From the NCBI GenBank assembly GCA_963837585.1, contig CAWINX010000004.1, forward strand, positions 1 through 64,000: a DNA stretch of 64,000 bases. Direction: 5' to 3'. Under the pieces are notes generated by a model, which had not been told where the DNA came from, did not search any database, and was given only the letters and a program-made list of their open reading frames with translations. The position numbers were made by a program, and so were the translations under genes. Source of the stretch: CAWINX01 sp963837585. GTDB taxonomy: Bacteria > Actinomycetota > Thermoleophilia > Solirubrobacterales > 70-9. Numbering within the stretch: the stretch's first letter is position 1; each line of letters begins with the position of its first letter. Positions 38,027 to 48,085 of the stretch are shown in pieces.

Positions 38027-38518
38027 GTGCAACGGCCATGGTTCAAATGCGACCCCGTGGAGGGCGAGGAGTTCTTCGACTCGGCGCCGTTTCGTTTGCA
38101 GGGGCGCTTCGAGGTGGAGCGGCCGGCGGCTGAGGTCTGGGAGGAGCTGGCCGCCGACGGGCCGCTCTCCTGGTGCCGCATCCTCGACTCGGTCGAGTGG
38201 ACCTCGCCGCGGCCCTTTGGGATCGGCACGACGCGGACCGCTCGGGCGCTGCACGGCCTCAATGTCCTCCACGAGCGCTTCTTCATCTGGGAGGAGGGGC
38301 GGCGGATGTCGTTCTACGCGCTTGAGGCGACGGTGCCGTTCTTCCGGCGCTTCGCCGAGGACTACGTGGTCGAGCCGCTCACCGAGGGCTCCTGCCGCTT
38401 CACCTGGACGATCGCCAACGAGCCGCGTTGGCCGGCGCTGAAGATCGCCGACCCCGGCAATCGCATGCTGTTGCGCACGCTCTTCACCGACACCGCCAAG
38501 CACTACGGCGCGGCCTGA
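38027..38518 (+). CDS. SRPBCC (START-like) protein
   Basis: 163 aa from GTG 38027 (QRPWFKCDPVEG). Helix-grip fold with ERPAAEVWEELA early and a C-terminal helix ending LFTDTAKHYGAA. Polyketide-cyclase-like proteins bind hydrophobic ligands; function here is open. The last codons are duplicated at 30829-30869. Confidence 0.72.
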   Translation: MQRPWFKCDPVEGEEFFDSAPFRLQGRFEVERPAAEVWEELAADGPLSWCRILDSVEWTSPRPFGIGTTRTARALHGLNVLHERFFIWEEGRRMSFYALEATVPFFRRFAEDYVVEPLTEGSCRFTWTIANEPRWPALKIADPGNRMLLRTLFTDTAKHYGAA

Positions 38519-38545
38519 GCGTCCCGGCGCCGGCCGGCGCCGCCG

Positions 38546-38966
38546 CTACTCGGCCCAGGGGCCGACGCCGCCGACGCGCTCGACCGCGATGCGCATGCGG
38601 ACGCCGGGCGGCGGGTCGTCCATCGGCGGGAACTTGACGTCCGGGCCCAGGTAGGTGTGGGCCAGCTCCTGGAGTAGCTCGGGAGCGCCGCCCTCCTCGA
38701 TCCGCGCCCGGCCATGGACGACCAGGTACTGCTTCAGTCCCGGCGGCTGGACCTCGGTCCCCTCGAAGGAGAGGACGACGCGCGGGTCGCGGCCGACGTT
38801 CTCCAACTTTGCGCTGCCCCGGGTTGAGGTGGGCGGTGAGCAGCTCGTCGCCGTCGACGCCGACCCAGACGCAGGTCACCTGCGGGGCGCCGCCGTCGCC
38901 GATCGTGACCAGGTGGCCGAGGGCGCCGCTGCGAATCAGGTCCTTGGCGCTGTCGGGGAGGGTCAT
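38546..38966 (-). CDS. F420/FMN-binding PPOX-class oxidoreductase (shifted once)
   Basis: About 139 aa split-barrel flavin protein. It starts MTLPDSAKDLIRSGALGHLV, includes PQVTCVWVGVDGDEL and, after one extra base near 38815, LENVGRDPRVVLSFEG and YLVVHGRARI. Actinobacterial members often use F420 rather than FMN; the cofactor is not decidable from motifs. Confidence 0.78.
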
Positions 38967-38986
38967 TCGAATAGGTTCTCATCTCA

Positions 38987-39367
38987 ATGAGCACCCCGGA
39001 GCCGGAGCGCCTCAACCAGGAAGGGTTTGCCGCCTTCGCGGGGCGGGCCGGCGAGGACGGGCCCGTGGTGATGCTCAACCTGCTCGCCTTCAAGCCGGAC
39101 GGGGGGCGGGAGCGCTACGAGGAGTACGGCGCCGCCGTCGCTCCCTGCCTGGAGAAGGTGGGCGGCAGGATCGTCTTCATGGGTGAGCCCGCGCCGGCGT
39201 TGCTGGGCGAGGAGTCCTGGGACATGGTCGCCCTGGTCGAGTACCCGAGCCGGCAGGCATTCCTCGACATGATCGGCTCGCCCGAGTACCAGGCGATCGG
39301 GCACCTGCGGACCGAGGCCCTGGTCAAGGGTGAGCTTCACCCGATGGCAGCAGCCCAACCTGCTTGA
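38987..39367 (+). CDS. DUF1330 family protein
   Basis: 126 aa. Dimeric alpha/beta-barrel fold with VVMLNLLAFKPDGG and WDMVALVEYPSRQAFLDM, typical of DUF1330. No function known. Its 3' end overlaps the convergent SnoaL-like gene by 44 nt. Confidence 0.78.
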   Translation: MSTPEPERLNQEGFAAFAGRAGEDGPVVMLNLLAFKPDGGRERYEEYGAAVAPCLEKVGGRIVFMGEPAPALLGEESWDMVALVEYPSRQAFLDMIGSPEYQAIGHLRTEALVKGELHPMAAAQPA

Positions 39368-39734
39368 GCATCTCCTCGTCGCTCAGGTAGGCGTGGATCT
39401 CGGCGATCGCTCCGTCGTCGGTCAGCCGGGTCAGCATCGCAGCTTCGGTGACGAGCTCTCCGTCGACCAGCACGTTGGTGAGGATCATCAAGCGGTTCTC
39501 GTCCAGGACACGCAGCTCGCGAATCTGCGCCCGATGGACGATTTTGGACTCGTGGAGGTGATCCACCCAGCGCCGCAGGCCCTCGTGGCCGCGGTAGATG
39601 CGCTCGCCCCCGGTCAGGGAGGTGGGGTGGAAGGCGATCTCCGGGTCGGTCAGCGCGCAGAGGGCCTCGAAGTCGCGCCGGTTGTGGGCGTCGACAAACG
39701 TGCGCCCCGCAGCCTCGATCGCGGCACCATCCAT
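39324..39734 (-). CDS. SnoaL/NTF2-like protein
   Basis: 136 aa. Cone-shaped NTF2 fold with FVDAHNRRDFEALCALTDPE at the start and a central YRGHEGLRRWVDHL helix. The family covers isomerases, cyclases and ligand-binding proteins. Converges on DUF1330 with a 44-nt coding overlap. Confidence 0.78.
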   Translation of the reverse strand: MDGAAIEAAGRTFVDAHNRRDFEALCALTDPEIAFHPTSLTGGERIYRGHEGLRRWVDHLHESKIVHRAQIRELRVLDENRLMILTNVLVDGELVTEAAMLTRLTDDGAIAEIHAYLSDEEMLKQVGLLPSGEAHP

Positions 39735-39771
39735 GGCGGGAAGTCTATGCCGCGCGTAGCGAAATACAGCC

Positions 39772-39867
39772 CTACGGGTGCGGCTTGCCGCCGATGGCGG
39801 CGCTGAGCATCACGATGACCACAGCGGCGACGATCAGTCCGGCTATTAGGTCATATCCCTGAGGCAT
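39772..39867 (-). CDS. 31-aa membrane microprotein
   Basis: MPQGYDLIAGLIVAAVVIVM continues LSAAIGGKPHP. One hydrophobic helix (about 7-25) is flanked by short polar ends. A strong AAGGAGG ribosome-binding site lies 5-7 nt before the ATG, which is the main support for translation. Function unknown. Confidence 0.6.
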   Translation of the reverse strand: MPQGYDLIAGLIVAAVVIVMLSAAIGGKPHP

Positions 39868-39981
39868 TTAGAACCTCCTTGTTCACTTATTCACGTTACT
39901 CCCACCCCGGGGACGCATAAGGGGGGAAACCCGCAATGAACGGATGCCGCCCGGGCCTCGCGGATATGCTCGCCTCAGCCC

Positions 39982-40649
39982 GTGTCCGACACCGATTCAG
40001 CCCCCGAATCCCGTGAGCCGGTTCGCTTCCTGGTCTTCTCGGCGTCGTTGAGGGCGGACTCCCTCAACGGCCGCCTCGCAGCGCTCGCGGCGACTGTGAT
40101 CGAGGCCAACGGCGGCATGGTCGAGCGCACCTCGATGGCGGACTTCGAGACCCCCTCCTATAGCGCCGACGTCCAAGACGGCGAGGGCTTTCCGCCCGGC
40201 GCCGAGCGCTTCCGCGCGCTGCATCGAGGACTGCGACGCCTTCGTGATCAGCTCGCCCGAGTACAACGCCTCGATGCCCGGTGAGCTGAAGAACTCGATC
40301 GACTGGGTCTCGCGCTTCCGTCCCCAGCCGTTCAACGAGAAGCACGGGCTGTTGCTCTCCGCCTCGCCCTCGATGGTCGGCGGCAATCGCGGCCTCTGGG
40401 CCCTGCGGGTGCCCTTCGAGCACCTCGGCGCCCGCATCTACCCGGACATGTTCTCGCTCGCCCAGGCGCACGAGGCTTTCGATGCCGAGGGACGGTTCGC
40501 CAATTCAGTCACTGCAGGAGCGCTTCGACCACAACGTCGTCGGCTTCATGGACCTGGCCGAGGCCTCCAAGCACTATCCGTGCGCGAAGACCCGCTGGGT
40601 CGAGTACCTCGGCGAACATCCGGACCCGGCGACCGACCGGGTCGAGTAG
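39982..40649 (+). CDS. NADPH-dependent FMN reductase-like (shifted twice)
   Basis: About 222 aa flavodoxin fold from GTG 39982. FSASLRADSLNGRLA is the FMN phosphate loop and SPEYNASMPGELKNSIDW the NAD(P)H/FMN site. Shifts near 40220 and 40515 split it into three frames, each corrected by one extra base. The C-terminus ends EHPDPATDRVE. Likely a quinone or azo-type reductase. Confidence 0.8.
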
Positions 40650-40657
40650 GCGCTCCG

Positions 40658-41558
40658 GTGGACGACCTCCAGACCATCAACTACGAGGTCGACGGCCGCG
40701 TCGCCCGGATCACTCTCAACCGGCCCGAGCGCGGCAACGGCCTCACCCCGACGGCTGATCGCCGAGCTCGCCCGCTGCGTCGAGGCGGCCGACCTCGACC
40801 CCGCCGTCCACGCCCTGCTCCTCGCCGGCAACGGCAAGGGGTTCTGCGGCGGCTACGACCTGGTCGAGAGCGCCGAGGGACAGGGGGCGATGGGGGAGGC
40901 CGGCGAGGCTCCGGCCGGCTCGCCGCTCGACCCCGCCGTGATGGCCGCCAACCACGACCCGTCCGGCACCTGGGACCCGATGGTCGACTACGCGATGATG
41001 AGCCGCAACGTCCGCGCCTTCATGACGCTGTTTCACTGCTCCAAGCCGGTCGTCTGCAAGGTGCACGGCTTCTGCGTCGCCGGCGGCACCGACCTCGCCC
41101 TCTGCTCCGACCTGCTGGTGATCGCCGCCGACGCGAAGATCGGCTACCCGCCGGCCCGCGTCTGGGGCTCGCCGACCACCTCGATGTGGGCGCACCGGCT
41201 CGGCCCGCAGCGCGCCAAGCGGCTGCTCTTCACCGGCGACACCATCTCCGGCGCCGAGGCGCTGGAGTGGGGGCTGGCGACAGAGGCGCCGCCCGCCGCC
41301 GAGCTCGACGAGCGCGCCGAGGCCCTGGTCCAGCGCATCGCCCAAATGCCCCTCAACCAGCTGCAGATGATGAAGCTGCTGGTCAACCAGGAGACCTACT
41401 CCGGCGGCCTGCACACGACCCAGGTGCTGGGCACCGTCTTCGACGGCATCGCCCGCCACACCGAGGAGGGCTTCGCCTTCCAGCAGCGCGCCGCGGAGGC
41501 AGGCTTCCGCGAGGCGGTGCGGGAGCGCGACGAGCCGTTCGACGGCCTCAGCCGCTGA
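40658..41558 (+). CDS. Enoyl-CoA hydratase/isomerase family (shifted once)
   Basis: About 300 aa from GTG 40658, 8 nt after the reductase. Crotonase fold with ITLNRPERGNGLTP, oxyanion-hole segments GKGFCGGYDL and HGFCVAGGTDLALCSDL. The usual second Glu position is not evident, and a 40-residue insertion follows the first loop. One extra base near 40751. Substrate unclear. Confidence 0.82.
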
Positions 41559-42331
41559 CCCGGCAACTTCCGTCCAGGACGCGGGTGAGCCGGCGGCCGT
41601 CGGCCAGGTAGTAGGTGCCCTTGGCGGCGGTGAAGACCGCCGCCTTGAACCCGGCCGGCGCCGGGCAGGCGGCGCTGATGAAGCTGTGGTCCTCCCCGGT
41701 AGCGGTAGAGGCGGTGAGGGTGAGGTCGAAGCCGGTCACGTAGCCCCAGTTCTCGGCGAGGCTCGGCAGTCGGCACCGAGAAGCTGGGCCGAAGGTGCCG
41801 CCGCCGGCGCGGCTCGCGCCCAGTCGCCAGCACGCGGGTCGTCGGCACCGGGTCCGTCCCGTAGATGTGGGTCGAGGATCACCCGCCGGCCGTGGCTCAT
41901 CGAGCTGAAGGCGAGCACCTGTCCCTGCGCCGGGAACGGCGCCTGCGTCGGGATCGGATGTGCGCGGTGAAGCTGCCGTCGCCGACCAGCGCGCTCGTGG
42001 CAGGCGGCAGGGCCTGCGCGGTCGTGGTGGAGAGGATGCGCCGCCGCGGGCAGGTCGGCAGCCCGCGCGTCGACATCTTGCCGTGGCGGTTGAGCTCGAC
42101 CGTCACCCGCTGCGAGCTGGGGAGGCTCATGGCCGTCGGTGGTCCGCAGCCGTCCCCGCAGTGCAGCGTGACCGGCGCCGACGCCGGTGCGAGGCAGCGC
42201 TCGTCGGCGTCAGCCAGGCCGCCGAAGGAGACGCGGACGTTGGCGCCGCGCGAAGAGCGTCGCGCTCGCGATCCCCGTGCCGAGGATCGCGGCGACGGCG
42301 ACGACGATGGCTCCCCGAGCGCATACCGCAT
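41548..42331 (-). CDS. Secreted beta-rich protein, paralog 1 (many shifts)
   Basis: Pieces in different frames match the intact paralog at 47223-48011 in order: a signal-peptide-like stretch (GAIVVAVAAILGTGIASATL), VTVELNRHGKMSTRGLPTCP, VLAFSSMSHGRRVILDPH and SFISAACPAPAGFKAAVFT. At least four shifts occur, so it may be a real pseudogene. Function of the family is unknown. Overlaps the crotonase end by 11 nt. Confidence 0.6.
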
Positions 42332-42344
42332 CCCCTAAATGGTC

Positions 42345-43597
42345 TCAGACGGGCGAAAGCCGAACCGGCAGCGTCTTCAGCTGGTTGAGGAAGGCCGACT
42401 CGGCGAACTTGGGCCGGCCGGCGATCTCCATGTCCGGATAGCGGGCCAGGGTCTCCTCGAAGAGGATCTTCAGCTCCAGCCGCGCCAGCGCCGTGCCGAG
42501 GCAGAAGTGGCGGCCGCCGGCGCCGAAGGCCTGGTGCTCGGGATTGCGCAGCACGTCGAAGCGGTCGGGGTCCTCGTAGCGGGACTCGTCGCGGTTGGAT
42601 GACGCGTACCACATCACCACCTTGTCGCCCTCGCGGATCTGCTGCCCGCCCAGCTCGGCGTCGCGGGTCGCGGTGCGGCGGAAATGGGCGAAGGCGGGGA
42701 ACATCCGCAGCGACTCCTCGACCGCGCCGGGGATCAGCGAGGGGTCCTCGAGCAGCAGCTGCCGCTGGTCGGGGTTCTCCATCAGCGCCCGCATCCCGCT
42801 GCAGTAGGTCGCCTTGGTGCTGTCGTTGCCGGCCGCGACGAGCAGGAAGAAGCCCATCACGATCTCGTGCTCCTCGAGCTTCTCGCCGTCGATCTCGGCG
42901 TGGACGAGGACGCTGGTCAGGTCGTCGGTCGGGTTCTCGCGCCGCGCCGCGATCATCTGGCTGCAGCGGCTGAAGATCTCGGCGACGTTGCGCTGGATCG
43001 TCGCCTCGATGTCAGCCGGCTCGATCCCGCGTGGGTTGAGGTCGGGGTCGCTGGCGCCGAGGGTCGAGTTCATCAGCTCGGCCCAGATCGCGTCGTCCTC
43101 CTCGGGGATGCCCATGAAGCTGCCGATCACCCGGGCGACCGCGGGCTGGGCGACGTCGGTGACCAGGTCGCAGCTCCTCGCGGCCCTCCAGCCGGTCGAG
43201 CACGCCGACGACGATCTCTCGGATCTCCTCCTCGTGGGCGGCGATCCGCTTCGGGGTGAAGCCGGCCTGGAAGAGCGCCTTGATCCGGTCGTGCTTGGGC
43301 GGGTCCATGCCGATGAACATCGCCCGCGCCAGCTCGAGCGGGAAGACCTCGGTGATCAGGGTGACGCCGCCGCGCTCGGAGGAGTAGGTCTGCCAGTCGC
43401 GGCTGACCTCGTGGACCTCGTCGGCGGTGGTCACCGACCAGTAGCCGGGGGATGCCGGGGAACTCGCTGACGTGGGAGGTCCAGTGGACGGGACAGCCCT
43501 GGCGCAGCTCCTTGAAGAGGGCGTGGGGCGGGCCGTCGGGCCAGTGCTCCCGCTCGGTGACGAGGACGTCTTTGAGGTCGGTGTCGGTCGTGGCCAA
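42345..43597 (-). CDS. Cytochrome P450 (shifted twice)
   Basis: About 417 aa from TTG 43597 preceded by GGGGAG. Heme-binding loop FGAGGRHFCLG contains the Cys ligand. The I-helix is AAGNDSTK and the ExxR motif is ESLR. Shifts near 43450 and 43175 separate the N-terminal pieces. Bacterial class, soluble. Substrate unknown; no ferredoxin gene is next to it. Confidence 0.88.
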
Positions 43598-43693
43598 GTC
43601 GATCTCCCCGGTAGGTGGATGGCGGATTCCCCGGTAGTGACGGCGGATGGTACTGGCTGGCTGGCCAGTTTTCGACACCGGCATCATTCAGGG

Positions 43694-44020
43694 ATGGCCC
43701 AGCCCGACCTCGACGCCTTCGAGTCCCTCGTCGCCGACGCGATCGACCGGCTGCCGGAGCAGTTCCAGAAAGTCCTGGAGAGCGTCGCGGTGGTCGTTTC
43801 CGATCGGGGGGCCGAGGCAGGCGCCTACGGCCAGTACTTCGGCGACGGCGTGGCGCGCGAGCGCTACGAGGACCGGATCGTCATCTACCGCGACACCCTG
43901 GAGCGCGACTTCGGCCACGACCCCGAGCTGCTGGCGCGGCAGGTCGAGCGCACCCTGCGCCACGAATTGGCGCACCACCTCGGCTGGAACGAGCGCGGGG
44001 TCGGCGGGCTCGGCCTCTGA
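43694..44020 (+). CDS. Small zincin-like metallopeptidase family protein
   Basis: 108 aa. The C-terminal HELAHHLGWNE is a minimal HExxHxxGxxE zinc site. The rest (LPEQFQKVLESVAVVVSD, IVIYRDTLERDF) matches the small actinobacterial metallopeptidase family (DUF1025-like). Proteolytic activity is predicted, not proven. Intact. Confidence 0.8.
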   Translation: MAQPDLDAFESLVADAIDRLPEQFQKVLESVAVVVSDRGAEAGAYGQYFGDGVARERYEDRIVIYRDTLERDFGHDPELLARQVERTLRHELAHHLGWNERGVGGLGL

Positions 44021-44036
44021 GCTCGAGGCCGAAGGG

Positions 44037-45359
44037 CTAGGCGGCGGCGACCGGGCTGGGCGCCGGGGGCGGGACGCTCTGCTTCTCGGCGTTGAGGTCC
44101 GCGGCGAGGGCCTCGACGACGTCGGGGTCGAACTGCGAGCCGGCGCAGCGGCGCAGCTCGGCGAGGGCGACCTCCGGCGTGGTCGCCTCGCGGTAGGCGC
44201 GCGGCGAGGTCATCGCGGCGAAGGCGACCGAGACGGCGATGATGCGGGCGCCGAGCGGGATCGCCTCTCCGACGAGGCCGTCGGGGTAGCCGCTGCCGTC
44301 GAAGCGCTCGTAGCTGGAGCGGACCAGGCGGGCGACCGGCGCCAGGCCGGGCGCGGAGGCGACGATCTTCTCGCCGGCCAGCGGGTGGGCGCGGATCAGC
44401 TCGGTCTCACGCTCGTCGAGCGGGCTGCGTTTGACCAGGACGGCGTCGGGCACGGTGAGCATGCCGATGTCCTGGAGCTCGGCGGCGAGCATGATGTCGT
44501 CGAGCTGCTCGCGGTCGACGCCGAGGCGCCGTCCCAGGGCGATCGCGCGGTAGGCGACGAGGCGGACCCGGTCGCGAAGCTCGGGGCGGCGGGCGCTGAG
44601 CGCCGCCATCAGCACGGCGTGGGCCTGGCGGCGCGCCGAGCGGTGCTGGCTCTGGCGGTGGGCGGCGAGTCGCTGGCCGGCGACCTGGAGCGCCGAGCTC
44701 GGCCTCGCCCGCCTCGTCGGGCACGGCCACCTCTCCGTAGGAGCGACTCAGCAGCGGCTCCTCCTCGCCCTCGCCGAGCGAGGCGGTGGCGGCGATCAGG
44801 ACTTCGCCGAGCTGGCCGCCGCCGACCGGCACGAGCACCGCGAAGCGGTTGGCGTCGACCCGGTAGGCGGTTCCCCGCATCGGGGAGACGGTGTGGACGA
44901 GGCGGTGGGCGATGCGGTGGAGGAGGCGGTCGCCGATGGCGTGGCCGAAGCGGTCCGCGTAGCCCTGCAGCCCGTCCAGCTCGAGCAGCACCAGCGAGTA
45001 GCGGTACTGCGCGGCGCTCAGCACGGCGGCGAGGTCGGCGACCAGCTTGCGGTGGTTCTGCAGCCCGGTGGCGTCGTCGCTGAAGGCGTGCTCCCGAGCC
45101 TCGCGCGATCGCCCCCGACTGGGCGCGGCTGGTCTGGATCATCCAGATGACGACGCTGGCGATCAGCCCGAGGCTGAGCCAGAAGATCAGGTCGGTGACG
45201 CGTTGCTGGACGTGGCTGTAGACGAGCAGCGCGATCGCGAGCGCGGCGAAGAGGGTCGGGCCCGGCGACCGCCCCCCAGCCCTTCAGCCCGAGGGCGTCC
45301 AGCCAGGCGCGCGGCGTCCAGTGCGCGGCGTCCGCGCCTGCTTGGGTCTGCTCGTCCAT
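44037..45359 (-). CDS. Degenerate GGDEF plus HD-GYP membrane protein (shifted)
   Basis: Starts MDEQTQAGADAAHWTPRAWL; two TM helices follow in shifted frames (about 45140-45270). A GGDEF-like domain (about 44780-45030) has RVDANRFAVL where active cyclases have GGDEF. The HD-GYP-like domain (44037-44615) has LQDIGM for HDIGK and SYERFDGSGYP for HHER-DGxGYP. Both catalytic sites therefore lack key residues, implying a sensor or scaffold. Shifts near 45270, 45100 and 44700. Confidence 0.75.
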
Positions 45360-45578
45360 TGCTATCTCATCGGTCGATGCGGCGAGACTCTGAAGGGGTT
45401 GGACGACCGATTCGAAAAAGTTTTTCCGATCGATTCAGCGCCCCGCTGGGGGCTTACTTCGCCAAAACACCCGAGATCGCCTTCAAGCCGGCGTCCATGC
45501 CCGCGGCGTTGCACCGCCCGCGTATCGGTTGATCAAAAGTCGCTTCTCTGGGGTTCGGTGGCACTCTAGGGTTCAGAA

Positions 45579-47156
45579 ATGGCCGAGGGGGAACGCTGGA
45601 TCGATCTTGAGAAGGGCGACGAGTTCGCCGGCTACCGGATCGAGGAGCGGCTCGGGCGCGGGGGCATGGGCGTCCTTTACCTGGCGATCGAGCCGGGGTT
45701 GGAGCGGCGCGTCGCGCTGAAGCTGATCGCCCCCGAGGCGGCCGCCGACGAGGTCTTCCGCAGGCGCTTCGCCGAGGAGTCGAAGATCGCCGCCTCGATC
45801 GAGCATCCCAACGTGGTGCCGATCTACGCGGCGGGCGAGGTGGGCGGCGTCCCCTACATCGCGATGCGCTACGTCTCCGGCTCCGACCTGGGACGGCGGA
45901 TCGCCCGCGAGGGCAAGCTCGACCCGGCGGAGGCCGCGGCGCTGATCGCCCAGGTCGGCAACGGGCTCGACGCGATCCACGCCGCCGGGCTGGTGCACCG
46001 GGACGTGAAGCCCGCCAACGTGTTGCTGAGCGGCGGCGATGGGGCCGACCCCCACACCTACATCACCGACTTCGGGGTCGCCCGCAACGCCGCCACCGAG
46101 TCCGGCCTCACTCAGACCGGCCGCTTCGTCGGGACGCTGGACTACGTCGCTCCGGAGCAGATCTCCGGCAAGGAGATCGACGCGCGGGTGGACGTCTACG
46201 CGCTCGGCTGCCTGCTTTTCAAACTGCTGACCGGCGAGGTCCCGTTCCCCAAGGATGGCGACGCGGCGCGCCTCTACGCGCACCTCAACGACCCGCCGCC
46301 GGCGCCCTCGCTCTTTGCCCCGGCGGTGCCGATGGCGCTCGACGACGTCGTCATCCGGGCGATGTCGAAGCCGCCGGAGGACCGCTATCCCTCCGCCGGC
46401 GACCTGGGGCGCGCCGCGCTGGCCGCGCTCGGCGGCGAGCGAGTCGCGCTGCCGGAGCGGACCGTCGCCACCGGGGCGGCGGCGACCCGCACCGCGGAGA
46501 CGATTCCGCCGCTGGACCCGACCAAGGAGAGCGCCGCGGAGCCCCCGCCGCGGCCGCCCGTCCCACCGACCGCGGCGACCCGCCGGCTCGAGCCCGACCC
46601 CGAGCCGCCCTCGCCGAGCGGCCGCCGTAGGCGCTTGGCCCTGTTCGGCGGCCTCGCCACGGTCGCGGCGCTGGCGGCGATCGCCGTCGCCCTGAGCAGC
46701 TCCGGGGGCGGGGGGGACGCGGCCGGCTCGAAGACGGCGAGCACGAAGAAGCAGGCTAAGAAGACCGAGCCGGCGCTGACCAGCCAAGAGCTGATCGCCA
46801 AGACCGACGCGGTCTGCCTTGACAGCCAGACGTTTTTCAAGGCGGCGATCGCCGAGTTCCCCGACGGGGAGACGACGCCCAGCGTCCCCTACTCGCGCAA
46901 GTTGGTCGGGATCTCCAGCCGGGCGGTGACGAAGTTCGAGAGCTTCGACCCACCGGCGTCGAAGCGCGCCGAGTTCGAGCGCTACGCGAGCGCCGAGCGC
47001 GAGGTCCACGCCCACGACGTCGCCGCATTGGAGGCGGCGAAGCAGGGCGACACGACCGCCTACCTGGCCGCAAGGAGCAAGCGCGACGCAATGAGTGGCG
47101 AGCTGTACGCGATGGCGCGCGGCCTCGGCCTCAAGGAGTGCAACAGGAACCCGTAG
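45579..47156 (+). CDS. PknB-like Ser/Thr protein kinase
   Basis: 525 aa. Complete kinase domain (about 18-280): P-loop GRGGMGVLY, VALK lysine, HRDVKPAN, DFGVARN and VAPEQ. A Pro-rich linker and one TM helix (about 350-370) lead to an extracellular domain of about 130 aa without PASTA repeats (TKTDAVCLDSQ-like Cys, C-terminal LKECNRN). A sensor kinase with an uncharacterised ectodomain. Intact. Confidence 0.92.
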   Translation: MAEGERWIDLEKGDEFAGYRIEERLGRGGMGVLYLAIEPGLERRVALKLIAPEAAADEVFRRRFAEESKIAASIEHPNVVPIYAAGEVGGVPYIAMRYVSGSDLGRRIAREGKLDPAEAAALIAQVGNGLDAIHAAGLVHRDVKPANVLLSGGDGADPHTYITDFGVARNAATESGLTQTGRFVGTLDYVAPEQISGKEIDARVDVYALGCLLFKLLTGEVPFPKDGDAARLYAHLNDPPPAPSLFAPAVPMALDDVVIRAMSKPPEDRYPSAGDLGRAALAALGGERVALPERTVATGAAATRTAETIPPLDPTKESAAEPPPRPPVPPTAATRRLEPDPEPPSPSGRRRRLALFGGLATVAALAAIAVALSSSGGGGDAAGSKTASTKKQAKKTEPALTSQELIAKTDAVCLDSQTFFKAAIAEFPDGETTPSVPYSRKLVGISSRAVTKFESFDPPASKRAEFERYASAEREVHAHDVAALEAAKQGDTTAYLAARSKRDAMSGELYAMARGLGLKECNRNP

Positions 47157-47209
47157 CGGTCGAAAGTCGTTTTTTTCTTCTCTGGGGAGAAAAAAACGAC
47201 TTTCGACCG
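47157..47209. terminator. Stop-adjacent hairpin with T/A-tract stem, copy 2
   Basis: Starts right after the kinase stop. Perfect arms: CGGTCGAAAGTCG then T7 and C, against G, A7 and CGACTTTCGACCG. Separates two convergent genes, so it may serve both. Confidence 0.6.
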
Positions 47210-47222
47210 AAAGGCCCCCGGG

Positions 47223-48011
47223 CTACCGCGCCCTGCAGACCCGGGTCAGCGTCGTGCGCACGGTCTGGCCGTCGGCGAAGCGGTAGATGCCGCGGGCGAA
47301 GGTGAAGACCGTGATCGGGAAGCCCTGCGGGAGCGGGCAGTTGGCGCTGAGGAAGCTGCGCGCCCTGCGCTTGTAGCGGTACTGGCGGTGGATCGTCATC
47401 TCGATGTTGCTGACGTAGCCCCAGTCCCCGGCGAGCGGGGGCAGCTTGGCGGAGAGGGTCGTCCCGAACGTCCCGTGCCGCGGGTGCCCGATCGTGAAGG
47501 GCAGCACCAGGGTGGTGGGCACCGGCGTGGCGCCGAAGATGTGGGCGAGGATGACCGGCTTGCCGTGCTTGCGACCGTTGAAGGCGAGCAACCTGCCGTG
47601 GGCGGGGAACGGCGCGATGTCCGGCAGGACGACGTTCGCCGCGAGGCTGCCGCGGCCGACCAGCGCCGCCTTGCAGCGCGCCAGCGCCTGTTCGCTCGTC
47701 GTCGACTCGATCAGCCCGGCGTGGCAGACCGGTAGGCCGACGTTCGACATTCGGCCGTGGCGGTTGATCGAGAGGGTGATCTGGCGCAGTGGCGGCGGCG
47801 CGGAGCCGTCGGTGGTCCGCACCGCTCCCTCGACCTTGACCGAGACCGGTGCGAGCGCCACCCGCGGCAGCGCCTGAGGGGAGATGCGACCGTTGAGGGT
47901 GACGATCAGCCGGCCGGAGAGCGCCTGCTCGCCCTGGGCGATCCCGGCGCCGAGCAGGGCCAGGGCGAAGATCGCGAACGGGATGAGGATGGCGCGCCGC
48001 ATCGAGTTCAT
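47223..48011 (-). CDS. Secreted beta-rich protein, paralog 2
   Basis: 262 aa, intact. Signal peptide (about 1-28) then beta-rich sequence with ITLSINRHGRMSNVGLPVC, LVGRGSLAANV, LLAFNGRKHGKPVILAH and a C-terminal SANCPLPQGFPITVFTFARG. Paired Cys residues suggest an exported disulphide-bearing domain. The same pattern is in the damaged paralog at 41548-42331. No known function. Confidence 0.7.
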   Translation of the reverse strand: MNSMRRAILIPFAIFALALLGAGIAQGEQALSGRLIVTLNGRISPQALPRVALAPVSVKVEGAVRTTDGSAPPPLRQITLSINRHGRMSNVGLPVCHAGLIESTTSEQALARCKAALVGRGSLAANVVLPDIAPFPAHGRLLAFNGRKHGKPVILAHIFGATPVPTTLVLPFTIGHPRHGTFGTTLSAKLPPLAGDWGYVSNIEMTIHRQYRYKRRARSFLSANCPLPQGFPITVFTFARGIYRFADGQTVRTTLTRVCRAR

Positions 48012-48085
48012 GGTGGCACAGCAATGTTGAGCTTCCGTAGTTCTCCCCGATGCAGGCGGACGGGCCTCGTCGTAGCGTCGGATGG

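Noticed and set aside
45403..45432. Hairpin with A5/T5 tracts between the divergent signalling genes as a fourth stop-adjacent hairpin
   Set aside because: Arms are short and imperfect and it is between divergent starts, not after a stop; more likely promoter-region AT tracts.
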